Below, in pieces: positions 34,301 to 47,500 of a stretch of DNA of 64,000 bases. The notes beneath the pieces are model-generated. The model did no database searches. It was not told the DNA's origin and saw only the letters and a list, made by a program, of their open reading frames with translations. The stretch comes from Sinonovacula constricta. Lineage: Eukaryota > Mollusca > Bivalvia > Cardiida > Solecurtidae. Numbering within the stretch: the stretch's first letter is position 1; every line of letters begins with the position of its first letter. The stretch lies in the NCBI GenBank assembly GCA_007844125.1, contig CM017566.1:57478970-57542969 (forward strand), given 5' to 3'. A program made the position numbers and the translations under genes.

Positions 34301-37300
34301 ATAATTACTGGTATATGTCTGTTCCTGTAAAATATACATTTCCTCTAAAAACTACCAATCTGCCATTTATGGAAAATGTTTGTTTAATTTTATTGTTCAG
34401 TTCCTTTGTATTTATTGACTATGCAGCAAGTGTTTAGTAAACACAGACCACTGTTTCCCTTTCAGTTGTAAAACTTTCAGATGACAACTTTTCCTTTGTC
34501 TGCTCATGCTTCTTTAGACAATATCAAGGGGGCTAGCCTTTTTATCTTTTCTTCAGCAAACAAATAAGAAATAAAAATTATTCATGGCAGTCCTCCATCT
34601 ATCATAGAGGGAATGATTTGTCTGAATCAATAAGCAGGTTTACAATCAATATCCTGACTACGACCGATTGATATTCATTCAAATGGTTCGCGATAAAACA
34701 TTTAATAGATTCATTGTTCCAGTCAGATGTCTTATTTTGAGCAGGCATTGACACCTGTAGGATATAGTCACAGTTGGATTTCTTATCATGAGCAAGTTGG
34801 AGATAAATTCAAAGTGAATAAATGTGTGGAACCTGTGAATCCGGTCATTCAGCATTTAATAGAATTGACAGGAAAATAGCAGTTATTAATAAATTACCAA
34901 AGAAAATAATAATTGAGTTGTGTTGTGGGGTTAATCCGACTTAATTCATATAATCAGCATGCATTGTCTTGCATTGATGAATGCATGGATTTATGTCTTA
35001 ATTGAGAACAGAGGGACCTTTTATTTTTAATTGATTGACACTTTTAAATGTATGGTTATCTGATACAATAATTCAAAGAGGTATGCGTATGATTGATCAA
35101 GTTCAGGATTAATTAGTTTGACAAAACTTCAAAAGCAATCAAAATGGTAAGTTTTACATATAAATCTATGAGGATATGTTTTTGGTATATTTTATCTGTA
35201 ATATGTATTGTTCCATGGTTTAAATATACACTTTTTTATCTGTCTGTCCTTTGACAAAAGTTTGATTGCCTAAACTGTTTTTGATTGTTAGTCAACTGCT
35301 GTTGTTGACCTTTTATGACCTTAAACATTATTATTAGACTGAAATATGAAGTTTATAGCAGATTAAGCCTAAAGACTACCTTAAAAACATAATAAAGCAT
35401 GGCATTCCCAATGAGGTTTAAGAAGAAGACCAGTGGACTAAGGCATGTTACAGATTACAAAAGCATTGGATATCATACATTATTTAGACAAAAGACTTGT
35501 ATACCTGTTCCTTGTCTGCTATATTACAAGTTGACTTGGGCATTAATAAATAGTGTTATGAAAGTTGTAATTTAATTAAGGTCATTTGTTGGTTCTAGGT
35601 TTGAGAGATCATGCATTTTAATCTCATACTAATATAGCATGCTTAAAACTGTACAAAAGGTGCAACTTCTGGCACACATTTTTACCATTTGTCATAACCT
35701 TACAGTGCTATATTTTGTTAATCCCTTTCAATACTTAAATTGCCATCTTACATCTACATGTGAACATGCCTAGGCATATTGCTAGAGACTGTCCAACATA
35801 CACATGAACTTTCGCTGAGGCCAAAGTGGGAGATTTTAACTTGCACAACGGGAGATTTGTTATTTTCATATAAACAAAGAAGGAAGTTAACTGTTTCCAA
35901 GGAGAGAGTTTTCTGAAAATGTGTAAAACACCCATTATTTTCAAATAATTTTGAACCTCAAAGGAGGGAGTCTCCCTCCAAAATTGGGAGAGTTCACATG
36001 TATGTATTTGTAGAAACTTATGAGCAAATCCTGATCAGACAGCTCTCAGGGAATCTTCACTCTTTCCCTAAGCCTGATTAATTTGTGCATTGCATTGAGT
36101 AAATAACTGCTGCAGGATAGGTTGTTGGAGACTTTGATCAATCAAAAACAGTTGGCAAGACATCAAGTTGGGGTGACATTCTCTGCAAATGAGATCAGTG
36201 TCCATCTATTTTATCTATGGGGATTTTTGGCGACTAGACTAAAGACTTTGGCTGAGACGTCCTTTGTTGAATGAGTAGCATGATTTAAATCTGGTCCATT
36301 CTTTTCTACTGAAGAAGTCTGCTACCATTATACACCCTAGTTCTGTTATAGTGTTTCAGGCTTAATGACATTTCATAGATTGTGTTCCTGAGTTTTTGTT
36401 GGTTAAGCAATTGTCACTTGATGATGAAGCCATTTTTTATGCCAGATCTTTCAAAAGGTTTACAAAAATTAATAAACTATGTATAGTCTTATTATAGCAA
36501 CACTGTTACACAGTTTAAAGTTTATCCATCTGTTGTTTATTCTTCACTAATTCTTTGATCATAACTAACCCAACTCTTGAAAGTATATTTTAAGAAAGTA
36601 TTGCGATGACAGTGCAAGTTTGCAAAACTTGATTACACAGTCAATTACACGTCTCTGAATACATTTATAAAAGAAATTAGTCAACACCTGTCGTGTGTAA
36701 ATATCCATTTTTGTCAACAATTTTGGTGTGTAAGTTATAATCTTTTATAAATGCAACATTACAGACAATCAATTTAATGGATTTAAAGCCAGATAAAGCT
36801 ATGACAGGTGGCGGTACAAGTAATTCCTTTGCCTCCAATTTTCACTCAATTAGCCATATTCTATAAGACCACAGCCATTAAACAGCTGGTGTCTGTAGAA
36901 ATGGATGGTTACAATTTAAAGATAATCCTTTGATGTTTTTCAAATCCATTATTAGTCCCAGCAAAAATCTTCTTATAATTTGTCTACCTTTAATATTTCT
37001 GTGAGTGTAATCAGGTGTAAAATGCTAATAGCAAAAATAATATGATTGGAAGTCTGCCAGTCAAATAAAGGTAACATTATGGGTAAAACTTTGGGCGTCA
37101 AATTTTTGTGGGCTTGTACTTTCATTATATGGTATTCACCATACCTTAACATGGGTTCTATAATACTGAATGTATTGAAATGCGCAGACTATTAACTATC
37201 AACTTTCAATTTTTTATGTTACCTCTAAATAGTAATTTGAACTTTATATTATTATACAGTATTAAGATATTGACATAATATAAAAATATTAATTTCATAT

Positions 37301-40300
37301 TCATATCTTGATACATATGTCTGTCAACATACAACAAATTATTTGTCCTTAAATTTACAAAGTTAAGGATTGCTGCCTTTATTTTCTCTGTCGAGCCTGC
37401 TGTTACAGCTGAAATGTTTTCTAAAAATGTTAATAAATGTATACGTGTTTACATTTTAATTGGTTCTGTTGTAACACACATATAGCACATGTATACATGA
37501 CCTGCCGAAGTTGAGTATCTACTCAAGATACATACTGCCCAAGGTTCAAATCAAGGCAATGACATACCAAAATTAATTCCTCAGACTCCCATAGGAAATT
37601 ACTCTTTTAATGTAACTATAACATGGCCATTGTGGTGTAGTGGTAGTATACTTGACTGGTTATCAATCGGTTTGATTCCCGGCTAAGAGGGGTCACTTTT
37701 CATGTTGTTGTTTTTTGGTGTTGAGCAAATTTGACATATAGAGATTATGCTTTGTTTACTTTCTGCACCGAACAACATAAGAAGTAGATCGTAGGAGGAT
37801 TAACTGGTGTCATAGATTCTGGAATAATTGATCTTTGTTCTATTCATAACCTTTTCAGTATAAGTGATAGTGATTGTTGCTGTTATTGCAAAGTAAAATG
37901 ATGTACACATGAAACTTATGCTTACAGTTAACATTATTTCAATGTGAAAGAAGACAGTAACATTTATGAACAAATGGCTGTGATGAAGGAATAGACACAA
38001 TATATATAAGAGGTGTAAGGTGTAGCAGCTGACAGACGCTGGAAAACATGTAGCAACATATCTTCATTATTAAAGTTAGGCTTTTTTAGTCTGTTAGTAT
38101 TCCCTAATGTAGAGACAGTGGAAATAATTCAAAAATAAAAATGTGACAACACAGGTTCAAGCAAGAAAAATAAAACTCAACGCATCATAATAGAATTGTA
38201 AGCATATAAAATATCGCGAGAAACCCATTGAGGCTGATTGCAAACAACACAGTCAGGGGCAGCTATTTAGACTATATTTCGACAAAGCCTGGAAATGTAA
38301 AATATTCTGTCTAATCTATAGTCTACAACTAAATATTGCTTGTGTCATTAGTGATTGCTAGTGCTTAAAATGTTGACATTTCCATAAATTACATGTTGTC
38401 AGTGTGGAAATATTGATACATTTCACAAAAAAGGAAGCAGGATCTAAGAACAGCTTAACTGAACAAACATGTTGCCAAAAAATCAGGCAGGACCATCATT
38501 GTTACCCAGTAATTAACCCATTTTGTTAAATGAATAGCATTTTTGTTACTGGATGTTTCATACCACTCCATGAAGGTGCAAACATGCATTTGATTATTTC
38601 AATCAAAATAATGATCACAATGTATTTAAGTTCATCTTAATTTTAAACTTTCAATTATGATTTAATTGTGAATGCCTACTTACATGTATTAGTGTTAACT
38701 TAATCGAATATGAATGAATATAAAAGCAGAAGCCAGAATCTTAAATTAAAACATCTAAAATAAAAAAGTACAATTTTATCTAGCACTTGAGTAAACATAC
38801 AAGAAATATAATTATTATTATTACTGCCAGGCTGTCTGTCCTTTCTTTGTAAATCTGTCTAAATTATCAAGTGTAAAAAAAAAATCCTTAGAATTCAGAT
38901 TACACGTACAGAAGTATGTTTTTTTTTAATCATTTATGTCTGCTTCATTAATCATTATATCATAATGTTCAGCTTTCGACACCCGTTGAAGCATTTCAGT
39001 GACACCACTGTGGCTGTTTAATTTAATAACCTCCAAAACAGTAGTAGTAGCAGTATAGCTTCCTTGCTTAACCTAATGCAGAAACAAGGGAAGTTCCATG
39101 ACTGATCATCCAGGTGCTAATATAATGTGACTAGGTGCAATGTCATGTCAGGTGGTCTTATTATCAAAGTAAAGGCAGCTCCCGGTGCCAGGATAATGTG
39201 ACTAGGTGCAATGTCAAGTCAGGTGGTCATAGCGTATTATCACAATCAAGGCAGCTCCCCGTGCCAGGATAATGTGACTAGGTGCAATGTCATGTCAGGT
39301 GGTCATATTATCAAAGTAATGTGACTAAGTTTGGTGTTATGTCAGGTGGTCATAGCATATTATCACAGTAGAGGCAGCTCCAGGTGCCAGGATAATGTGA
39401 CTACGTGTGGTGTTATGTCAGGTGGTCATAGCATATTATCACAGTAAAGGCAGCACTATATCTTCATCATGTATATACAATCTACTGATCACTAAATGAT
39501 TAATGAGGGGATGTAAAAGCCAACAAGCAGACACACTGTATGGTTTGGTAACTTTAAATGTTCAGCTGTGTTTGAATATGCCTCATTTATTATGTCTGTG
39601 CACACCAGATCCTTATATTATCTTAAAGGGTGGAGACTGATGTTTAAAAAACTCTGATAAAAACACTCTAAGATAAGTTTGTATTCTAGCCTAGCAATGA
39701 TCTGGTTAGTATTTTGGTCCATAAATAACAAATGTATGAAATATTTAAATATTTGCATTGCTCTGTACTCTTAGCATGGCTCACATATTTCAAATCATGA
39801 TAACACAAAATCCTATAGGCAACTTTCTGTTTCATTCTTTCTTTATCACAGCATTGTAGTTGAACTTAAATCACAATAATCAGAAACTGTGCCAATTTTG
39901 TGATTAATGTTTCAACAATTAGTGAATTGCAGCGATGCCAAGAAAAACTGACCATTTGTGCAGTTCTCAGTTTTCTTAGGGGAATAAGGCTTGGCACATT
40001 CATTTTATGTGAAGCCATGTTTTTGCTATGTGACATATAATACTGCGGAAAGTGAAGGAATATATTGAGTTTCACAACTATTCTCACTTAAACATTGTGT
40101 TGAAATAATGTGGTTGTAATTTGTTAATATGGCATTTCTTCCACAATAGGATTTTACCCTTATAAATTATATCAAATAAACCAACCAATTAAGTACTTAT
40201 TTTAAATTTAAGTTGATACCAATCAAGAAATCTTAAAGTCATGGGTGGCAGTTTGATATGATTAGAGAAAGATTCTACAAGCAACAAGACTTTAGTTTGC

Positions 40301-43300
40301 CCCCTAAAATGTCAATTAATGGAAGTAAATGTGCAGACTTGCCCATCTAGTAATTGCTGTGCAATTGTTTCACTTTCATTGCTGTGACTTTTGTTACTGT
40401 GATTTCACTGGATAATTTTCTTTAGATTGACTTAGCATTTTTATCAAAGTGAAAATATGGATAATACAGAAGAAGGTAATGCTATGAATTATTGCAGTTT
40501 GTGTCTTACTTTAGCTAATAAATCTGACCTAATTTTGGAATCACTGGTAGGTTATCATAAACTTCCAAGCATTGTGTCAATTTAATCACTGGTAATTGTA
40601 ACCAGTATCATAATAGGTAATTTAGCATCTAGTTATCAATGGTTGCTGCCTGTTGTTTCTTTCCTTGGCATCACCTGACCCCAGATATAGGCTGGTCAGG
40701 ATCTCAAGGATGATGGCTTGTCAGAGATTCATGGGCTGTCCACATCATTTGCAGAGTTTCTTGGACTGTTTTGGACAAAAATTTAGATGCTAATGTTGGT
40801 GAAAGAAACCCTTGGACAAAAGTTTAAATGCTAATATTGGTGAAAGAAATCCTTGATGGATTAGGATTAGCCGGCATTTTTTGCCGATACTGCGCAGCGA
40901 CATTTCTATCATTATAGCACAGGGGCACATATGAGGTGCCCAAGGACTGAACCCGGCCGGTCCATTATACTGACTCCGACGAGTCAGGCGTAATGCTGTC
41001 CCCTTAGCCCCGAGGGAAGCCACTACTACCAACTTTAAAGTCTTTGGTCTGACCCGGCCGGGATTCGAACCCACAACCTCCCGATCCGCAAGCCGACGCT
41101 CTACCACCTGAGCTATTGCGGCCGGTAAAATCCTTGAACAAAGGTTTAGATGCAAATATTGGTGAAAGAAACCCTTGGACAAAAGTTTAGATACTAATAT
41201 TGGTGAAAGAAACCCTTGGAAAAAAAGTCACCTGTAAGACCTTGCATGAAATATTTATATTCCTGTTTCATACACAGTTCATGCTTGTTTTATGCAAACA
41301 GGGCATGGAGTATTTTTTCACCAATAAAACCTTAACTTCAAAGCTAACTGACCATAGCAGATAGTTCAGCTTAAAAATAAATGAATCATAAAATACTAAG
41401 AAAAGTTACAATCTTCCTTTGCATCCTCTAAAGTATCAATAAAAGGGGAATGCTTTTTTGTTATCACATAGAGTTTATTGGAGGAAAAAGGAGGACAAAT
41501 TCTGCATATTGTCCTTTAGCATCCATAAATATATTATATGCTCCTTTATCCTGCATTCTAAGAGCTTTTTAAATGATAACTGGAAGTTAAAGCTTTATGA
41601 CTTAAGCAAATGATATGGCTTACATGTTCACAGAATACTAAATAGAGTTATACTTTTCTATTCCAGCCTCCACATTACGAGATGAGACAGCAGAGATGCT
41701 TATACAGCAAGGTCTTGAAGAAATAGCCCAGGCCCCTACCAGTGAACAGATTGCATTTCTTCTTGTTGAGCGAGCACGACTCTTAGACGAACTTGAAGCT
41801 GAACAGGGCCGCAGTCAGTCAGTCTCAGACGGACGAACATCAGACGACACACAGCGTACAATCGAGCGAGAGAGGGAAGAGCTTCAAGAAGAGTTGGAAC
41901 AGCAGCGTGAGCTCTCTCGAGTGGAGATAGAAACAATAAAGAGAGAGCACGAGGAAGAGATTAATGTGGTAATGGATGAAAATCAGAGGCTTGAAGATGA
42001 GCTGGCAGCCACCAAGGAAAAGGTGAGACACGTTATGAATAATTTATTTGTAGATTCTTTGAATCTTGGCATTTCAACTCAACAATATATAAAACCAGTT
42101 CATACATTCATGTACATGAATATGACAAAATTAATTCACTTCGTTTCTCCTGTATTCAAGTGACTGAAAGGTTATAGGTGGATAATAAAAGTCAAATACA
42201 TCTTAATTAAGAACATTTATAACTTTCAAATGTTATGACTTAGATAGAGTTTCATTTCTTATTTGTCCCAGTGTTGTAAAGCCAAAAGTTATCTTTTCCC
42301 TTCAACGCCCATTTTCACACTCAAACATTTCTTCTTTTCTTTAATCTAGTTAACTTTTATTATCCCCTGCCAATAAAATCAGAAAGGGGATATTAAAATC
42401 TTGTTGTCCATCTGTCCATTCCACTTTTCCATCTGCTGCTATTTCTTGGTAACTGGCTGGTAGAATTTCATGAAACTTGAAACAAATATGAACCAACATA
42501 CTGTGATGATGCCCGTCAATTTTCTTCAGAGTTATTGACCTTTATTTAATGAAAAAGCAACAAAACAGTTGGTCCGCAGCAATTTATCTTTAAAACCATT
42601 GAAGGAAAATAAACAAGCTCAAAGTTTGATATCAACAAATTTTGAAGCAATTCCAGTATTCCATATTCCAAGAGCCATATCACAGGTATGGATAGAAATA
42701 CCTTACATCTGTTTTTTACTGGATATCCTCTGCCTTAGGCGGGGGATATCAATTCAACAAATTTGCTTGTTTTATATTGAATGGCTTTATTTGAAAGAGT
42801 TGAAGTTATTTGGAATGGATATCCATAATTTGTCATAATTTTCATTCATGCATTTTTACACAAAAAACTATTCGTTAATTTTTATTTTTTGTCAAAACTG
42901 CAATGAATATGCATGATTATCCAAAACATTCATCTGACATTTTCTTGTTGTTTTGTTTCTTATCAAGCAAAATACTTTTACCTTGTTTGTGTAATGATTT
43001 TTTTTAAAAAAACAAACAAACCATGAAAGAAGGACCAAAGTGCAGGGATAAGCACATCACAAGTGTTACATAATATTGTATATTTACTTTGGCTTTACCA
43101 ATTCTAAAATCTTATCCATCTTCTGTCACATTCTTCTATTCTTGGTCCTTTCTTACTTTTCCACTTGTAGTTTTCTTTGAAGGGCAATCTGCCTACATTT
43201 GATTATATTTGCAGATTGCTATTTGACTAGATTTTGTGATATTTGCAGACACCTATAAAACTGTTGACCTTTGTGTGTTTGAAAGTAACTTTATTGCCCT

Positions 43301-44466
43301 TCTCCAATGTGACATCAAACAGACTGAATTTATCATCATAGCTTAAGACCAGTTTAAGTTTGAACATACCTATCAATTTTAGCCCATAAGGGAGCTAGAC
43401 TTTCAATTTCATTTAATTGCTGTTAATTGCCTACTTCCTGGGTAGAACCAGTACTCACTTAGGTAGTGACTACCTGGAACTATGTGCAATAAAATCATCT
43501 TGCCCAAGGATAAACATATTGTGTTTGGTGAAGGATTAGAACCAAGGACACCCTGATACAGAGTCCAATGTCTTTTCCACTTATACTGAAGCTAATGTCT
43601 TTTGTTTTTTATTATACTGATTACAGCATCTTGCTATATAACATTATTATAAAATATGTGCTTAAAATCAGTCGGAGGCAAGTTTGTTTTTGAATAATTA
43701 GATTTGATAACCCCATAGCCTTTCATCTGTTAATAACCTGGGCTATTATCTATGCAAAAGTGACAACATGTGTTAATGTTTCATAGAGGCTTAGCTCATC
43801 TGCAAATATGCAGATCCTGATGGCTGATTTGGATCTAGATTAGTTGCCAAAGCAAGATCGATTTTAGCAAACTAAGAGTTGACAGTTCAGGTTTAATTTT
43901 AATTATTTAATGACCTTAATCTTTAGATTACAGATCCCACTTTGTATTTTGTATCTGACAAAGAAGTTATCTGAAGATCTGCAGTGTATAGTATACTTCC
44001 AGTCAAACAACTCCTGTCAAACTACTGAAATGAATTACCATAAAGAAAACTATACCAAACATTCAAGATTGTATTGAAATAAAATGTTAACAGAGAGATT
44101 GTCAAGTTTAATAAAATGTAATTTTCACCACACATTCATTTTAAACAAAATTGATAAGTATCACTTATAAACCATGCAGGTGTTCAGCTTGCACATAATG
44201 CATGCTTTGAAACATTGCTGATGTAAGATTACCTTTAAACTATTGGCTGATTGTTTTCATAACATATTGAGCCATTCAAAGGGAGTATAATTGATTTTAA
44301 ATTGAAACTTAATGTTTTAGTTAATAGTGTTTTAAAGCAAAAAGCACTGCTGTACTTGTTTTTAACTCAATTATGGCAATTATGTGAATTTTATAATAAT
44401 GAAAAATGTAGGCTCTTACCCATTGTTTGTGCCTCAGTGTAGTATGGTGACTTGGTTTTAAAAAGG

Positions 44467-44532
<66 letters not shown>

Positions 44533-47500
44533 CAAGGCTTAATCAACAAAAATAAACACTTACCCACTTTAAAATCACATCTAACATAGATCTTTTCTCC
44601 TTATAATGTTTTGTACAAATGTGCCAACTCATTTTGGCTTTGAAAATAGATTCTTTTATGAAGTAAATTTTGCAAACCAAAGCAATGCTAGACTTAATTC
44701 TTTATTTTAAAGGGGGAAAACATGGTCTTGTTTAAATCACCTGTAACAGGGGTCTTTTCTCATTAAAAAAAATGGCTTTGAGCACATTACAACCTTACGA
44801 CAATGTTGTTCCTGTTGTTTTTTTCTGCCCCCTTCAGATGCATTGTTTAGTGTGTGCTCTCAAGTAAAGAGAAATTGTTTAAACAATCATTTAAAAGTGT
44901 GGTCGCATGAAATATTCAGCAAACAATCAATGGTGAGTGTTATTAGCCTACTACTGTGATAGTACTTCAGTTTAGCTTCAAGCCTGCTTAACACAAATTG
45001 ATCAAGCTTTATCATACAATATATAGCCAGATCAGGCAAAAGGTAGATGATTGATCAAGATCTGCTCTATTTGCTGCAGTGTATTTAGCAATAGGTTAAG
45101 TTACCAAATGTATATAGTAGAGAGCAAACTTAAGATTTTGTATTGGTTGTTTACTACTGCAGCATGATACGGGCTGATGGGATTGTACTTCAGTTTAGTT
45201 CGATCTGTCACTGAGATGATTGTAGTCATAAGCTAGTTACCCTGCCATGTTTGAACAAGTACGCTTAGTAAATATTTGCCCTCATGTACAGCACTAGTGC
45301 TTATCTACGTTTCATTGTACAAGTGCCTAATGTGGAATATTCAGTCTGTTCTGAACATTGACAGCTGGAAACAAAAAAAGGTCATTATTAGAGAAAAACT
45401 CATCACATTCTTTTGAAAAAGAGAAGAACTGGATGGTAAATGTTAGCCAATTATTTGCATCTATTGCATGTTTATGGTATGCAACATTTAATTTTTATAT
45501 ATTTAAGCATCACTTTCAATAACTTTAATTGACTGCAATGACCAAAGAAACTGTGCAGATTATAAGTTTAAACTTGAGTTAGGTGTGTTTTTACAAATGT
45601 ATGTATAGAGTATAAGATTAACTGAGTCAGTACTTAGCTTATTCCTTCATTTTATACAGTGCTATTAATGGTCAATCAAACATAGTTACACTGTATAATT
45701 GCAATTTGATTTCTTTAGAGAATTAATTTGACTGAAAAAAGTAGTCCCTCTCTTATGGCTTTAGGTTGTGGGTGTCAATGTAACCTCGCACTGAGCGAAT
45801 CCCAGGAAGATCTTGGGATCAGTTGGATTAAGGAGGTGACTTGGATTGCCTGTATTGTATGGATCAATGCTCTGTATACACTATACACCCAACAGTTTTC
45901 TGTACTCTGTCATTCAGAGGGGGTTTGTGGGGTGTGGGGTTGTATGCTCCAGGGTGTAGATAAAGTTTGTACAATCATGTAATTATTTGTGATTATATGT
46001 CAATAATGTCATTACTTTGGATTATGTAGGGAGCTATACAGGTGTCTGTATTATCTTGAGGGGAGATTTGAGCAGAATGGTTGTAGGTGATAAAAAATGC
46101 TTTCAGAAATATAATTAGGTGTTGTTAGAAGAATACTGTCTGACTATAGGAATGAGATTGTAAGAGAAATGCACCCTAGAGTAAAGTTTGTTAAAAGGCA
46201 CTCATGGCTGAGAAGTTGAGTCACCTCTTTGTAAATCCATCCTACCATCTGTCCGAATTTTATTTCCACTATTTCTCACCAACTACTGACTGGATTTCAA
46301 TGAAACTTAGTTGAAACTTTCAATGCTAAAAGGAAATAAGCATATCCACAGTATGTTCCGGTTGGACCCTTCAACACAGACTTATGGCCCTTGATTTGTT
46401 AATGCAGTATGTATACAGAATAATATTCATTTCTGCCCTATTTCTCGCCAATGGCTTACTGGATGTCAACAAAACTTTATGTAAACCATCAATACTAAAG
46501 GAGATGTGCATATCTTTGGCATGTTCCGGTCTGACCATTTAACACAGAGTTATGGCCCCTGAATAGTATTTCATTTCTGCGCTATTTCTCAGTACCTACT
46601 GAAGGGGAATCCCACTTGGGGATTTACATCAAACTGTAAACACTGATATTTGACAGTTTCCTTCGGAGATTGGCTTATATCATTACATCAGCACACCCAC
46701 TCATAGCCCCATACACTTGACCTAATCATAAGCCATATACCAAACCTGCAGACATTTACAAGCCAGTCCCTTGCACAGACCATCATTTCATTGTGGTGAA
46801 GCTCCGTGAACTACACTCACAGGCAGATTTGCAGTCAAAATGATCGTTAGCACAAGCAAAGAGTTATCATTCTTATATATTTACATTCCTATTGCATGCC
46901 GCTATAATGAACTATGTAGTGACACAATGTTTTCATTTTGAAGTAAAGGCAATGAGGTTGTGTTTCACCATTGTATGAATTAAATTGGATCATTTTAAAG
47001 TGAGGATAGAGTAATTTATACAATGTTGAAACATGATAGCCGGTGATTTATTCCTTAAATGGTGCTGAATCTTATTGTTTCAACTGAACTGACCAACCCA
47101 CATGTACTACAGCATATATCATCACTTTTTTGCGATTGCACAATTTGTTTTTCTTTCACCAAGATGATAAGCACAAAGTTATTTATGTAAAAATTTATTT
47201 TTACAGATTTCTTCCCATTTTTGTTATATTCAAATTCCAACGTTACCCTTTCTTCAAACAAGCACCAATCAGCATTTATATACTGTCTGTGACAGAGTCT
47301 TATTAATATACTGGTGATTGAGAATGCTTATGATCTGTTAAACATTAACCGGTACTGTTGTGCAGGATCCAATAGTATTATTCTGAGGAAAAGTTTGTTA
47401 TTTTTTAATTTAAATGAAAACATTATAAATATAACAGAATCTTTTACTATAAAAAAAGAAATGGTAAACCAATTTTAATGTGTTTTAGGTATTTACAAAA

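Noticed and set aside
37627..37700. Functional tRNA gene
   Set aside because: Box-like motifs are present but the acceptor-stem halves do not pair and there is no terminator-like T run in the right place.
40790..41182. Minus-strand ORF of 130 codons (VVERRLADREVVGSNPG)
   Set aside because: Well-known translation artefact of a tRNA-derived SINE head.
45728..45982. 84-codon ORF in intron 4
   Set aside because: No splice support, no family resemblance, and unusual Cys/Trp content consistent with chance.
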